Positions 26,471 to 37,885 are shown, counted from the first letter of the stretch. The stretch: 64,000 nt of DNA from Dechloromonas sp. Dech2017 (GCA_009469585.1 SSXW01000007.1:56686-120685), one strand, 5' to 3'. The notes: generated by a model from the sequence alone, not told the origin. Made by a program: numbers and translations.

Positions 26471-28597
26471 TCAGCGCCCGAACAGGCCCTTCAGCGTATC
26501 GGTGATTTTCTCGCCGACCTTTTCGTCGAGCTTTTCGCCGAGCTTTTCCTCGGCCTTCTGCTGCAATTTCTCGAGGCCGATGGCGGTCGCCTCGCCGAGC
26601 ACGCTGCCCTGGTCGATCACCCACTGCGGCCGGTCGAGCCGGCCGCTCAGGCGGACCGGGACGCCGGCCTCCTTGAGGCGGTCGATGGCCTTGCGCCGCT
26701 TGCCGGTCTTGGCCTTGCTTACCGGCACCGCCTTGAGCAGGTAGTCGATGCGGTTGTCGCGCACGTTGATGTCGCCGCTGCCCTGCAGATTCAGCAGCGG
26801 CGAGGTGGCGAGCAGGTCGTCGTTGTGGGCGATGCCGTCGGCCACCGCGAAGCTGGCCGTCAGCTTGGCGAACTCGGTCTTCCCCTCGCTGCCGCCGGCG
26901 GCCGGCGCGGCGCCCTGCTTGCCGAACAGGGCCTGCAGTTCGGCGGCCGTCCGCCCGAGGTCGATACCGCGAATCGCCCCGCCGTCGATGGCCAGTTGCG
27001 CCGTGCCGGCCAGCCGGGCCTTGAGATCGTCGACGGTGGCGCCGCTGGTCGTCAGGTCGACCGCCACCTTGCCGCGGCCTTCGATCAGGTCGCTGTCCAC
27101 CGCGTCCTTGAGCAGGGCGCCGAGATCGACGCCACTCAGGCGCTGCTTGACGCTCAGCGCATTGCCCTCGGCGGCCAACGCCAGCCCGCCTTCCAGCTTG
27201 CCGCCGTAGAGGGCGGCCGAGATCGGCGCCACGGCCAGCCGGCCCTGGCCGGCCGAAATCGGCGCCTTCAATTCGCTCAGGCGCAGCTTCTTGACCTGCA
27301 GTTCGCCGACCCGCAAGCCGGCCTTCAGCTTGAGGTTGTCGAGCCAGGCCAGGTCGATCGGCTTCGGAGCATTCTTCGGCACCTTCTCGGCCGCTTCGCC
27401 GGCCGGCTTGGCGGCCTTGCCCGGCGGCAAGTCGGCCGCCGGTTTGGCGGCCGGCAGGTAGCGGTCGACGTTCAGGCGGTCGATGTCGAGGTCGGCGCTC
27501 ACCGCCAGCGGCGAGAAGGTCGGTACGGCGAAGTCGAGGCGGGCCTTGGTCTCGTCGAAGGCGGCGGCCAGCTTGCCGTCTACCGACGGCCCGGCCAGAT
27601 TGGCGTGCACAGCGCCATCGACGGCGAGCTTGAGGCCCTTGCCGGGCAGTTCGGGGTGTTGCAGCTCGACCTTGCCCTGCAACTGGTCGAGGCTGAGGAT
27701 CAGGCCGCCGCGGTCGGCGGCAAGCCGGCTGTTGAGCTGGCCCTTGGCCTTCAGTTCGTTGTCGAAGGCCTCGAATTCGAAGGCCAGGTCGCCCGGCGAC
27801 TTTTCGTCGAACTTGGCCAGCGCGACCCGCGACTTGATGTAGCGATGGGCGCTGGCCTGCACCGTGGACAGCTTGACGCCGGCCGAGGCCAGCGTCGTCG
27901 GGGTGAGCGCCAGGGCCGGCACCTCGAACTGGACCTCGAAGCGCTCGTCGCCGTCGTCGCTGTCGCGAATGCCCTTGAGGGCGAGCGACAGGTCGTCCAC
28001 CGAATAATGGCGTTGGGCCGCATCCAGGCTGATCCGCCCGGTCTTCAACTGCAGCCCGGCGATGCTCGCCTTGCCGCCGGTCTGCTCGTCGCGCCAGGTG
28101 AAGGCGGCGTCGGCGACGCTGATGCCGGCGATGTCGACAACCAGCGGCTGGCTGGCCGCCGCCTCTTTCTTGGCGGACGCCTTGGTATCGTCGGCCGCCG
28201 GGTCGACCAGCAGGTCGGCGATGTTGAGCGAGCCGTCTTTCCGGCGGATCAGCGTCGCCTGCAAGCCCTTCAGATGCACGCCGTTGACCTGGACCTGGCG
28301 CGACAGCAGCGGCCACAGGGCGACCGACACCCGGGCCTCGCTGAGCGCCGCGAAGGGCTGCTCGCTGCCCCGCTCGCTCAACGCCACCTGGCCGACACTG
28401 ACGCCCAGGCTGGGCCAGAAGGCGAGCGCCAGGTCGCCGTCGATTTTCAGCGTGCGCCCGGTTTTCTCGTGCACCGCCTTGATCGCCTCCGCCTTGAGGC
28501 GGGCCGCGTCGAACTGGTTGCTGATGAAGATCAGCCCGCCGATGGCTAGCGCGACGACGATGGCCAGGGTGGCGACAAGGATTTTGGTCACTTTCAT
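26471..28597 (-). CDS. AsmA family envelope protein
   Basis: A 708-residue protein anchored by one N-terminal helix (ILVATLAIVVALAIGGLIFI) with a long periplasmic body. The AsmA signature is at the start (GRTLKIDGDLALAFWPSLGVSVGQVAL) and in the C-terminal AsmA_2 domain (TSGATVDDLKARLAGTAQLAIDGG, GIDLGRTAAELQALF). Such proteins bridge lipid transport or outer-membrane assembly. The tail is an unusual Glu/Lys repeat (KAEEKLGEKLDEKVGEK). The start at 28597 is chosen because the anchor follows directly. Confidence 0.9.
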   Translation of the reverse strand: MKVTKILVATLAIVVALAIGGLIFISNQFDAARLKAEAIKAVHEKTGRTLKIDGDLALAFWPSLGVSVGQVALSERGSEQPFAALSEARVSVALWPLLSRQVQVNGVHLKGLQATLIRRKDGSLNIADLLVDPAADDTKASAKKEAAASQPLVVDIAGISVADAAFTWRDEQTGGKASIAGLQLKTGRISLDAAQRHYSVDDLSLALKGIRDSDDGDERFEVQFEVPALALTPTTLASAGVKLSTVQASAHRYIKSRVALAKFDEKSPGDLAFEFEAFDNELKAKGQLNSRLAADRGGLILSLDQLQGKVELQHPELPGKGLKLAVDGAVHANLAGPSVDGKLAAAFDETKARLDFAVPTFSPLAVSADLDIDRLNVDRYLPAAKPAADLPPGKAAKPAGEAAEKVPKNAPKPIDLAWLDNLKLKAGLRVGELQVKKLRLSELKAPISAGQGRLAVAPISAALYGGKLEGGLALAAEGNALSVKQRLSGVDLGALLKDAVDSDLIEGRGKVAVDLTTSGATVDDLKARLAGTAQLAIDGGAIRGIDLGRTAAELQALFGKQGAAPAAGGSEGKTEFAKLTASFAVADGIAHNDDLLATSPLLNLQGSGDINVRDNRIDYLLKAVPVSKAKTGKRRKAIDRLKEAGVPVRLSGRLDRPQWVIDQGSVLGEATAIGLEKLQQKAEEKLGEKLDEKVGEKITDTLKGLFGR

Positions 28598-28837
28598 GCG
28601 CGGATGCCGGTCCTTCCCGATCGATGACAGAACATGGGCAGCACCCGGCATGGCCGCGGCCACCGTAATTCCGCGATGCCGCCCGTTGGCGGACCATTAT
28701 AGGGGCTAAAAATTGGGCAGGAGGCTGGAAACGGCCGCCGGAACGGCATCTTTCGTGAATTTCAACGCAAATCGGACGCCTTTGCCAGCGGCCCGCCGCC
28801 CCGGCCCGCCCGCGCCGCCGTGATAGCATTCGCCGCC

Positions 28838-29785
28838 ATGCAAACCCTGCCCCCCGCCCTCCTCGTCATGGGTCCGACCGCCTCCGGCAAGACGGCGGTG
28901 GCCATGGCGCTGGCCGACCGCTTGCCGGTCGAGCTGATCAGCGTCGACTCGGCCCAGGTCTTCCGCGACATGGACGTCGGCACCGCCAAGCCCGACCGCG
29001 CCACGCTGGCCCGCTACCCGCACCGCCTGATCGACCTGATATCGCCCGAGGAAAGCTACTCGGCGGCCAAGTTCCGCGCCGACGCGCTGGCCGCCATGGC
29101 CGAGGCGACGGCGGCCGGCCGCGTGCCGCTGCTGGTCGGCGGCACCATGCTCTATTTCCGCGCCCTGCTCCACGGCCTGGCCGAACTGCCGCAGGCCGAC
29201 GCCGCGCTGCGCGCCGAGATCGACGCCGAGGCGGCGGCCCGCGGCTGGCCGGCCATGCACGCCAAGCTGGCCGAGCTCGACCCGGCCACCGCCGCTCGCC
29301 TGCACACTACCGACAGCCAGCGCCTGCAGCGCGCCCTGGAAATCTGCCGGCTGAGCGGCCGGCCGATGTCCGAACTGCTGGCTGAGAGCCAGCGCCAGGC
29401 GCCGCCCTACGATTTCCTGCAGATCGGCCTGCTGCCCTCCGACCGCGCCGTGCTGCACCGGCGCATCGAACAGCGATTCGACGACATGCTGCGGGCCGGG
29501 CTGGACGACGAGGTGCACGCCCTGCGCCGCAAATACCGGCTGAGCCTGAACCTGCCGTCGATGCGCTGCGTCGGCTACCGCCAGGTATGGGAAGCCCAGG
29601 ACGGCCTGCTGCCGCCGGGCGAGATGCGCGACCGCGGCGTCTTCGCCACCCGGCAGCTGGCCAAGCGGCAGATCACCTGGCTGGGCAATTCCTTCGACGC
29701 CGAAATCTTCGATTGCCTGGACCCGACGCTGGCCGACCGGGTAGCCGGCCGCGTGGACGCCTTCCTCGGCCAGCGGAGCAACTGA
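28838..29785 (+). CDS. miaA: tRNA dimethylallyltransferase
   Basis: Adds the dimethylallyl group to A37 of tRNAs that read U-starting codons. The 315-residue length is normal. The P-loop is GPTASGKT (residues 12-19), followed by [20 protein letters not shown], which carries the catalytic Asp and the tRNA-binding loop. [24 protein letters not shown], and [11 protein letters not shown] with [12 protein letters not shown] complete the family pattern. The 240-base gap upstream (28598-28837) shows no other gene. Confidence 0.97.
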   Translation: MQTLPPALLVMGPTASGKTAVAMALADRLPVELISVDSAQVFRDMDVGTAKPDRATLARYPHRLIDLISPEESYSAAKFRADALAAMAEATAAGRVPLLVGGTMLYFRALLHGLAELPQADAALRAEIDAEAAARGWPAMHAKLAELDPATAARLHTTDSQRLQRALEICRLSGRPMSELLAESQRQAPPYDFLQIGLLPSDRAVLHRRIEQRFDDMLRAGLDDEVHALRRKYRLSLNLPSMRCVGYRQVWEAQDGLLPPGEMRDRGVFATRQLAKRQITWLGNSFDAEIFDCLDPTLADRVAGRVDAFLGQRSN

Positions 29786-29838
29786 ACGGCGGGACGAGGC
29801 GACTAGGGGTCGGCCTTGATTTTTCGTTGAAACGGCTT

Positions 29839-30499
29839 TCAGTCGGCCGGGCGGATTTCGATTTCGGGCGTTTTTTCAGGTTGACCGCGGGACAGTGAAA
29901 AATCCCCGGGCGGCGGCCGCTCGTCCGCCGCGTCGACTGCCGAGCGGCAGCTGCCGGCATCGCCCGGCGCCGCCCCCTTGGGCAGCGCCGCCACCCGGAC
30001 CATGACGACGCCGGCCCGGATCATGTCGAGATATTCGGCGGCACCGCGCGAGACGTCGATGACCCGACGGCGGTGCTTGCCGTGCATGCGGTCGTTGACC
30101 TTGACGATGGCACAGCGGTCGTTGTCCAGCCGGTGCACGGCGACCAGCGTGTCGAGCGGGTAGCGATTGCTGGCCGCGGTGAATTGCCGGACGTCGAAGA
30201 TTTCGCCGGTCGCCGTCTTGCGGCCGCTGAAGCCGTGGCCGTAGAAACTGGCCTGGCCGCGCAGGCCGACGCTGTCCGCTTCGATCAGTTCGGCCGGCCC
30301 GACCTGATCGGCGGCCGCAGTTGCCCGGCGACCCGGCTTGCCGGCCTTGGCCGCCTTGCCGGCTTTTGTCGATTTGACGGCTTGGGGCGTTTTGCCGACC
30401 GCCGTCTTTTTGGCAGTGGCCGGCTGGCCGGCTGCCGTGGCGGCAATCGGCGTCAGCAACAACAGGCCGCACGCCAGGGCGGCGGCCCGGTGGCGAAGT

Positions 30500-30507
<8 letters not shown>
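29839..30507 (-). CDS. RlpA-like septal ring lipoprotein family / double-psi beta-barrel protein
   Basis: A 222-residue exported protein with a Lys/Ala-rich linker and a C-terminal double-psi beta-barrel. The RlpA core is [18 protein letters not shown], the DVRQFTAAS loop, [24 protein letters not shown] and [16 protein letters not shown]. Family members act as lytic transglycosylases or bind denuded glycan at the septum. The signal peptide ([16 protein letters not shown]) requires a start at the TTG at 30507, which overlaps the end of purM by eight bases. No lipobox Cys is present. A dispersed repeat encodes the C-terminal tail ([17 protein letters not shown]). Confidence 0.85.
29852..29894 (-). 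repeat. Dispersed GCGGTCGAC-type repeat, copy 8
   Basis: On minus: CTGTCCCGCGGTCAACCTGA, then AAAAACGCCCGAAATCG. It forms the last codons of the RlpA-like gene, in a different frame from the other in-gene copies. Confidence 0.7.
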
Positions 30508-31540
<1,033 letters not shown>

Positions 31541-31686
31541 GGTCAGGTCTGGGCCGGTGGCGGCGAAGGCGGATACGCCGCGGGAAAAAACCGGGATTTT
31601 ACCCGAAACCGCCCTGCCGCCCTAACCGGCCTTCCCGCCTGGCCATGCCGCCGGCCGGTTGCCCGGCCGGCGGTGGGCGTGGCGAC

Positions 31687-32004
31687 TCAGCAGGAGCGGC
31701 CGACCCGCGGATTCCAGGCGAACAGGCGGCGAGCCAGGCGATTCAGGCTAACGCCGATGGCCGGCCTGATTTTCCCGGTCAGCGCCTGCGGATTCCAGGA
31801 AAAGGCCGGACGCAGCGCTTCGCCGACAAAGCCGAGCGCGCCGAGCAGGCTGTGGCCGAGCAGCACGGCATAGAGGCTGAGGCGCTCGGCGAACAGTCCT
31901 TGCAGCCGCTGGATTTCCTGGGCGCGCAGGGCGCGGGCGTGGCGTTCTATGGCCGCGATATCAATTGAGTTGGAGGCGGTGGGGTTGGGGGCGATGCGGT
32001 TCAT
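31687..32004 (-). CDS. Small hypothetical protein (105 aa)
   Basis: A 105-residue protein with an AGGAG ribosome site and ATG at 32004. The N-terminal half is an amphipathic, Arg/Ala-rich helix (AAIERHARALRAQEIQRLQG). The middle is more hydrophobic (LYAVLLGHSLLGALGFVGEAL), perhaps a membrane-associated hairpin, and the tail is basic. I do not recognise it. It is divergent from a LysR gene with a palindromic operator between them, so it is a likely target of that regulator. Confidence 0.6.
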   Translation of the reverse strand: MNRIAPNPTASNSIDIAAIERHARALRAQEIQRLQGLFAERLSLYAVLLGHSLLGALGFVGEALRPAFSWNPQALTGKIRPAIGVSLNRLARRLFAWNPRVGRSC

Positions 32005-32021
32005 GGCTGGCTCCTGCTGCG

Positions 32022-32035
32022 GTGCAATATTGCAC
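32022..32035. promoter_or_regulatory. LysR-type palindromic operator
   Basis: GTGCAATATTGCAC is a perfect 14-bp palindrome in the divergent gap between the small gene (start 32004) and the LysR gene (start 32120). It fits the T-N11-A form typical of LysR recognition sites. Confidence 0.65.
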
Positions 32036-32119
32036 GAGCCGAACTGTAATTGGGCGCCAATCGGATAACAATCACCATCGTCGGAACAACATTTGTGAAT
32101 TTTCGTCCATAATCCGGCC

Positions 32120-33028
32120 ATGGATCGCTCCGCCCAAATGACCGCCTTCGTCTGCGCCGTCGATGCCGGCAGTTTCTCGTCGGCGGCGCGCGAACTGGAC
32201 CTGACGCCGTCGGCCCTTTCCAAGCTGGTCACCCGGCTCGAGGACAGGCTGGGCGCCCGCCTGCTGCAGCGAACCACCCGCCGCCTGCACCTGACCCCGG
32301 AGGGCGAGGCCTTCTACCTGCGGGCCCGCCGCATCCTGGCCGACATGGCCGAGGCGGAAGCCGAAGTGACGCAGTCGGCTAGCCGCCCGCGCGGCCTGCT
32401 CCGCCTGCATTGCGGCTCGGCGTTCGGCATGCACCAGCTGGCCCCGGCCATTCCGCATTTCCTCGAGCAACACCCGGGGGTCGAGCTCGACATCACGATC
32501 AGCGACCAGCCGCCGAGCGCCGTCGAGGAAGGCATCGACCTGGCCATCCGCATCGGCCCGCTCGACGAGTCGTCGCTGGTCGCCCGCCGCATCTGCAACC
32601 TGCAGCGCGTCATCTGCGCCGCCCCCGCCTACCTGGCCAGGCACGGCACGCCGGCCACGCCGGACGAGCTCCACCACCACAACTGCCTGTGGATCACCAG
32701 CCTGCCGGTGCTGCGCCGCTGGCCCTTTGACACCGACGAGGGCATCCGCGTCGTGCACATCGACGGCAACGTCGTCGCCAACAACGCCGAGACGGTGGTG
32801 CAGCTGGCCGTGGCCGGCGTCGGCATCACCCGGCTGACCGACGTCATCGTCGGCGACGCCATCCAGCGCGGCGAACTGGTGCCCATCCTGACCGACTGGC
32901 ACCATGTCGAGCCGGTGCCGCTCTACGCCACCTACCCGAGCGGCCGCCACCTGTCGCCCAAGGTGCGGGCCATGGTCGATTTCCTGGTCGAGCGCTTCGC
33001 CGATGCGCCATGGCGCAGCCGGGGGTAG
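32120..33028 (+). CDS. LysR-family transcriptional regulator
   Basis: A 302-residue regulator. The DNA-binding helix is MTAFVCAVDAGSFSSAAREL with TPSALSKLVTRLEDRLGARLL. The effector domain begins RGLLRLHCGSAFGMHQLAPA and contains EEGIDLAIRIG. It probably represses or activates the divergent small gene and itself from the palindrome at 32022-32035. The effector is unknown; the carbonic-anhydrase-like gene 88 bases downstream may be in the same transcript. Confidence 0.92.
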   Translation: MDRSAQMTAFVCAVDAGSFSSAARELDLTPSALSKLVTRLEDRLGARLLQRTTRRLHLTPEGEAFYLRARRILADMAEAEAEVTQSASRPRGLLRLHCGSAFGMHQLAPAIPHFLEQHPGVELDITISDQPPSAVEEGIDLAIRIGPLDESSLVARRICNLQRVICAAPAYLARHGTPATPDELHHHNCLWITSLPVLRRWPFDTDEGIRVVHIDGNVVANNAETVVQLAVAGVGITRLTDVIVGDAIQRGELVPILTDWHHVEPVPLYATYPSGRHLSPKVRAMVDFLVERFADAPWRSRG

Positions 33029-33116
33029 CCGGCGGCCGGCACCAGAAATAGCCGCGCCCCCGTTGCCGAAGCCCGCCGCCTCGCCCTAAGATGCAGCGAC
33101 AAGGGGGGAGCACACG

Positions 33117-34178
33117 ATGGGCATGCACCTGGGACCGATTGCCGAGCGCGTCGACTGGCTGTTCGGCCACGCCGCGCGCCACGCCGACGAATACGCCAGC
33201 CCGGAGGCGACGCTGGCCCGCCAGCGCTACCAGGCGCAGCACCCGACGGCCATTGCCGTCCTCAAGTGCATGGACGGTCGCATCAACATCCCGGTGGCGA
33301 CCGGCACGCCGCCCGGCATCATCCAGCCCTTCCGCAACCTCGGCGGCATGTTCGACCTCGGCTGGCCGCACCTCGGCGAGGTGCTCGCCCACCACGTGCA
33401 CCGCCAGATCGCCGACGGCCGCCGCGTGCTGCTGCTCGCCACCTACCACTTTTCGCGCGGCGACCCGCAGCGCGGCTGCGCCGGCTTCAACTACGACACG
33501 GCCGCCGCGCTAGCCGCCACCGAAGCGCTGCGCCGGCAGATCGAGACCGTCTTCGGCCTCGGCCACCGCAGCGTCTATCCGCTGATCTGCGGCTTCGAGA
33601 CCGACGAGGATGCACTGATCGTGCACGGCGAAAAGGCCGGCCAGAGGCTCGACCTGTCTACCGTCACGGCGGCCGACCACGCCCTGCTGCCGGCCCGCCT
33701 GGCCGCCCTCTGCCCGGACATGCCGGAGCAGATGCGCGGCGACCTGCTGCCGCTGCTCACCGGCAACCTGCGCCACATCGCCGCCGTCCGGCAAAGCGTG
33801 CGCACGCTGGACACCGAGCACCGCGAGTGGATCATCTGCCTCGGCCGCGGCTTCGATTTCGTGCACATGCCCAACCTGGCGCTGATCGTCGGCCCCTACA
33901 GCCCGCAGCTGGCCGACCCGATCGGCAAGGCGGCCGCCATCATCGCCAGCAACATGCAGGCCGGGCGCATTCCCGACGACGGCTTCCTGCTGCTCGCCTC
34001 CTCGCCCTACGAGGAGATCGGCAGCGACAAGGCGCGCGCCGAGATGAAGGCGCGCTTCATGGCCGGCTTCGCCGCCCAGGTCATCGCCGAACGGGCGCCG
34101 GCCATCGCCGGCCGCATGATCTCGCGCACCGCCGTGCTCGACTGGCGCACCCGGCGGCTGGAACTGCTGGCCGGCTGA
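33117..34178 (+). CDS. Stand-alone CsoSCA-like carbonic anhydrase domain protein
   Basis: A 353-residue soluble protein with a beta-carbonic-anhydrase-type zinc site. LKCMDGRINIP supplies C51, D53 and R55, and YHFSRGDPQRGCAGF supplies H111 and C121. The Cys-x-Asp-x-Arg and His-x9-Cys spacing resembles the carboxysomal CsoSCA catalytic domain more than ordinary beta-CA (usually His-x2-Cys). PFRNLGGMFDLGWP is also CsoSCA-like. No carboxysome or RuBisCO genes are near. It may be a cytosolic carbonic anhydrase or a different Zn enzyme. It follows a LysR gene on the same strand. Confidence 0.6.
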   Translation: MGMHLGPIAERVDWLFGHAARHADEYASPEATLARQRYQAQHPTAIAVLKCMDGRINIPVATGTPPGIIQPFRNLGGMFDLGWPHLGEVLAHHVHRQIADGRRVLLLATYHFSRGDPQRGCAGFNYDTAAALAATEALRRQIETVFGLGHRSVYPLICGFETDEDALIVHGEKAGQRLDLSTVTAADHALLPARLAALCPDMPEQMRGDLLPLLTGNLRHIAAVRQSVRTLDTEHREWIICLGRGFDFVHMPNLALIVGPYSPQLADPIGKAAAIIASNMQAGRIPDDGFLLLASSPYEEIGSDKARAEMKARFMAGFAAQVIAERAPAIAGRMISRTAVLDWRTRRLELLAG

Positions 34179-34200
34179 GGGCGGCGGCAGGAAGCGGGGC

Positions 34201-34247
34201 CACTGCCGCGGTCGACGGCAAAAAACGGCCAAAATCGCAATTTCCGG
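34201..34247 (+). repeat. Dispersed GCGGTCGAC-type repeat, copy 9
   Basis: CACTGCCGCGGTCGACGGCA, then AAAAACGGCCAAAATCG and CAATTTCCGG. It is one of the longest copies and lies between the CsoSCA-like gene and tyrS. Confidence 0.88.
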
Positions 34248-34356
34248 TCGCCTTCCGGCGCGCCCGGCGGCGGCCGGAGCGGCGGCGCTCTGCTAAAATC
34301 GCCGGTCCGATTTTTTTGGCGCCGGTTTCGCGCGCGCCGCCCGTGGAGAAAGCGCC

Positions 34357-35631
<1,275 letters not shown>

Positions 35632-35653
35632 GCCCCCCGGCCCCCGCCCGAAA

Positions 35654-35687
35654 GGCGCCATCCGGACCAGCCGGACGGCGCCTTTTT
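35654..35687 (+). terminator. Rho-independent terminator after tyrS
   Basis: GGCGCC-A-TCCGG, loop, CCGGA-C-GGCGCC, then five T. Confidence 0.85.
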
Positions 35688-35783
35688 GCATGGGCCGGGC
35701 GAATTTTCCACAACCTTGCCGGCCCGCCGCCTTCCCGGCCCACCGCCTTTCCCGCCGCCGCAAAAATTTCTTCGGCCAGCCAC

Positions 35784-35798
35784 TAGACGACTGGTCTA
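35784..35798. promoter_or_regulatory. NemR operator upstream of nemR
   Basis: TAGACGACTGGTCTA has TAGAC and GTCTA as inverted arms. The same sequence with two changes lies before nemA. It sits 21 bases before the nemR ATG, so it should mediate autorepression. Confidence 0.7.
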
Positions 35799-35818
35799 AT
35801 CGGTGACAAACTAAGGCC

Positions 35819-36406
35819 ATGAATACGCGTCACGACAACACCCGCCAGCACCTGCTCGAAACCGGCCAGCGCATCATCGTCGGCAAGGGTTTCGCCAGCG
35901 TCGGCCTGAACGAGATCCTGACCTCGGCCGGCGTTCCCAAGGGTTCGTTCTACCACTACTTCGCCTCCAAGGAGCAGTACGGCGAGGCCTTGCTGCAGGA
36001 GTACTTCGAGCGCTACCTGGCCGAGGTCGACACGCTTCTCGCGGCCGATGCCGGCACCGGCCACCAGCGCCTGATGGCCTACTGGCAGCGCTGGCTGGAC
36101 TACCAGCTGGGCGCCTGCAGCGAGCAGAAATGCCTGGTCGTCAAGCTGGCCGGCGAGGTTGCCGACCTCTCCGAGGCCATGCGCATCGCCCTGCGCGACG
36201 GCACCGACCAGGTCGTCGACCGCATCGCCCAGGCCCTGCAGGCCGGCCTTGCCGACGGCTCGATCCCGCCGCTCGATCCGCCGGCCACGGCCCGCACGCT
36301 GTACCAGATGTGGCTGGGGGCCAGCCTGCTCGGCAAGCTGCACCGCGACACCGCCGCCCTGGAAAACGCCATGCGCTTCACCCGCGAACTGCTGGCGCCA
36401 CGCTGA
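35819..36406 (+). CDS. nemR: TetR-family repressor, NemR-like
   Basis: A 195-residue TetR regulator. The helix-turn-helix is FASVGLNEILTSAGVPKGSFYHYF (residues 25-48). The effector region keeps KCLVVKLAGEVADLSEAMR, in which C105 corresponds to the redox-sensing Cys106 of E. coli NemR, with K109 close by. NemR releases DNA on reaction with electrophiles, HOCl or quinones. It lies directly upstream of nemA, and both genes carry the same operator. Confidence 0.85.
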   Translation: MNTRHDNTRQHLLETGQRIIVGKGFASVGLNEILTSAGVPKGSFYHYFASKEQYGEALLQEYFERYLAEVDTLLAADAGTGHQRLMAYWQRWLDYQLGACSEQKCLVVKLAGEVADLSEAMRIALRDGTDQVVDRIAQALQAGLADGSIPPLDPPATARTLYQMWLGASLLGKLHRDTAALENAMRFTRELLAPR

Positions 36407-36421
36407 CCCGAAACCCTGCCC

Positions 36422-36447
36422 GGCCGCCGCCAACGCGGCCTTTTTTT
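36422..36447 (+). terminator. Terminator between nemR and nemA
   Basis: GGCCGC, short loop, GCGGCC, then seven T. It separates nemR from nemA, which therefore needs its own promoter at the operator just downstream. Confidence 0.75.
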
Positions 36448-36459
36448 GACCTGACAAAC

Positions 36460-36474
36460 TAGCCGACCGGTCTA
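36460..36474. promoter_or_regulatory. NemR operator upstream of nemA
   Basis: TAGCCGACCGGTCTA matches the operator before nemR at 13 of 15 positions. It lies 30 bases before the nemA ATG. Confidence 0.7.
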
Positions 36475-36504
36475 ATCAATCAACCCGACATAAAGGAGAA
36501 CACC

Positions 36505-37587
36505 ATGCGCACCCTCTTCGATCCCATCCAGATCGGCGACATCGCCCTCGCCAACCGCATCGTCATGGCCCCGCTGACGCGCAACCGGGCCATCGCCGGC
36601 AATGTCGCCGGGCCGCTTACCGTCGAGTATTACCGCCAGCGGGCCAGCGCCGGCCTGATCATCGCCGAGGCCAGCCAGATCAGCCCGATGGCCCAGGGCT
36701 ACCTCGACACCCCGGGCATCCATTCGGCCGAGCAGATTGCCGGCTGGCGCCAGGTCACCGACGCCGTGCATGCGGCGGGCGGCAAGATCGTGCTGCAACT
36801 CTGGCACGTCGGCCGCATCTCGCACACCTCGCTGCTGCCCGACGGCGCCGCGCCGGTTTCATCGACGGCCCGCAAGGCCGAGGCGATGACCTTCACCAGC
36901 CAGGGATTCATTCCGGTATCGACGCCGCGCGCCCTGGCCGACGACGAAATCCCCGGCCTCATCGCCGATTACCGCCGTGCCGCCGGCAACGCCATCGCCG
37001 CCGGCTTCGACGGTGTCGAGGTACACGCCGCCAACACCTACCTGATTGAGCAGTTCCTGCGCGACAGCGTCAACGACCGCAGGGGCCCCTACGGCGGCAG
37101 CATCGCCAACCGCGCCCGCCTGCTGGGCGAGGTCATGCAGGCGGTTGCCGGCGAAATCGGGGCCGGCCGCACCGGCGTCCGCCTCAGCCCGATGACCACC
37201 TTCACCGCCCCCCTCGACAGCAATCCGCAAGCCCTCTACGGCCATGTCGTCGAGCAGCTGGCGCCACTCGGCCTGGCCTACCTGCACGTCATCGAAGGCG
37301 AGACCGGCGGCACGCGCACGCCGGACGGCAAGCCCTTCGACTACGATGCCCTGCACCGCGCCTTCCCCGGCCCGTGGATGGTCAACAACGGCTACTCGCA
37401 ACGGCTGGCCGAGCAAGCCGTGGCCGATGGCACGGCCGACCTGGTCGCCTTCGGCCGGCCCTTCATCAGCAACCCCGACCTCGTCCGCCGCCTGCGCGAC
37501 GGGGCGCCCTTGAACGAATTGCAGGCCGACAAGCTCTATGGCGGCGGCGCCGAAGGCTATATCGACTACCCGGCACTGGCCGACTGA
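36505..37587 (+). CDS. nemA: N-ethylmaleimide reductase / old yellow enzyme
   Basis: FMN-dependent, NADPH-using ene-reductase of 360 residues in the cytoplasm that reduces electrophilic alkenes, quinones and nitro compounds. Motifs: MAPLTRNRA at the FMN site, LQLWHVGRISH, the substrate-binding pair in VEVHAANTYLIEQFLRD (His and Asn), RRGPYGGSIANRARL, and VAFGRPFISNPDL for the FMN phosphate. GGAG precedes the ATG. It is regulated by the upstream nemR through a shared operator. Confidence 0.95.
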   Translation: MRTLFDPIQIGDIALANRIVMAPLTRNRAIAGNVAGPLTVEYYRQRASAGLIIAEASQISPMAQGYLDTPGIHSAEQIAGWRQVTDAVHAAGGKIVLQLWHVGRISHTSLLPDGAAPVSSTARKAEAMTFTSQGFIPVSTPRALADDEIPGLIADYRRAAGNAIAAGFDGVEVHAANTYLIEQFLRDSVNDRRGPYGGSIANRARLLGEVMQAVAGEIGAGRTGVRLSPMTTFTAPLDSNPQALYGHVVEQLAPLGLAYLHVIEGETGGTRTPDGKPFDYDALHRAFPGPWMVNNGYSQRLAEQAVADGTADLVAFGRPFISNPDLVRRLRDGAPLNELQADKLYGGGAEGYIDYPALAD

Positions 37588-37595
37588 GCCCGGCC

Positions 37596-37645
37596 GATTG
37601 CCGCGGTCGACCGGAAAAATCGCCCAAAAACGAAATTTCCGGCCG
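37596..37645 (+). repeat. Dispersed GCGGTCGAC-type repeat, copy 10
   Basis: TTGCCGCGGTCGACCGGAAA, then AATCGCCCAAAAACG and AAATTTCCGG. Its CCGGAAA and TTTCCGG ends can pair as a hairpin. It lies between convergent nemA and the ars operon. Confidence 0.88.
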
Positions 37646-37651
37646 ACCGCT

Positions 37652-37885
37652 TCATGGCTGCAGCCAGCCGATCAGTTCGTCCTTGCCCGGAATGCGGCCG
37701 GCCACCTTGACCACTTCATCGACGACCAGGGCCGGCGTGCTCATGACGCCGTAGGCGACGATCTTTTCCATTTCAGTGACGTGCTCGAAGCGCGCTTCCA
37801 GACCGAGTTCGGCGACGGTGGCCCGGGCCAGTTGTTCGAGCTGCTTGCATTTGGCGCAACCGCTGCCGAGGATCTTGACGTACAT
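37652..37885 (-). CDS. Thioredoxin-like small redox protein
   Basis: A 77-residue thioredoxin-fold protein with CAKC active site (VKILGSGCAKCKQL) and the cis-Pro loop VMSTPALVVD. It belongs to the redox-active disulfide protein 2 type (Methanobacterium MtH895-like) often found with permeases and in arsenic operons. It is the last gene of arsR-arsC-acr3-permease-trx, and AAGGAG lies before its start. Confidence 0.88.
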   Translation of the reverse strand: MYVKILGSGCAKCKQLEQLARATVAELGLEARFEHVTEMEKIVAYGVMSTPALVVDEVVKVAGRIPGKDELIGWLQP

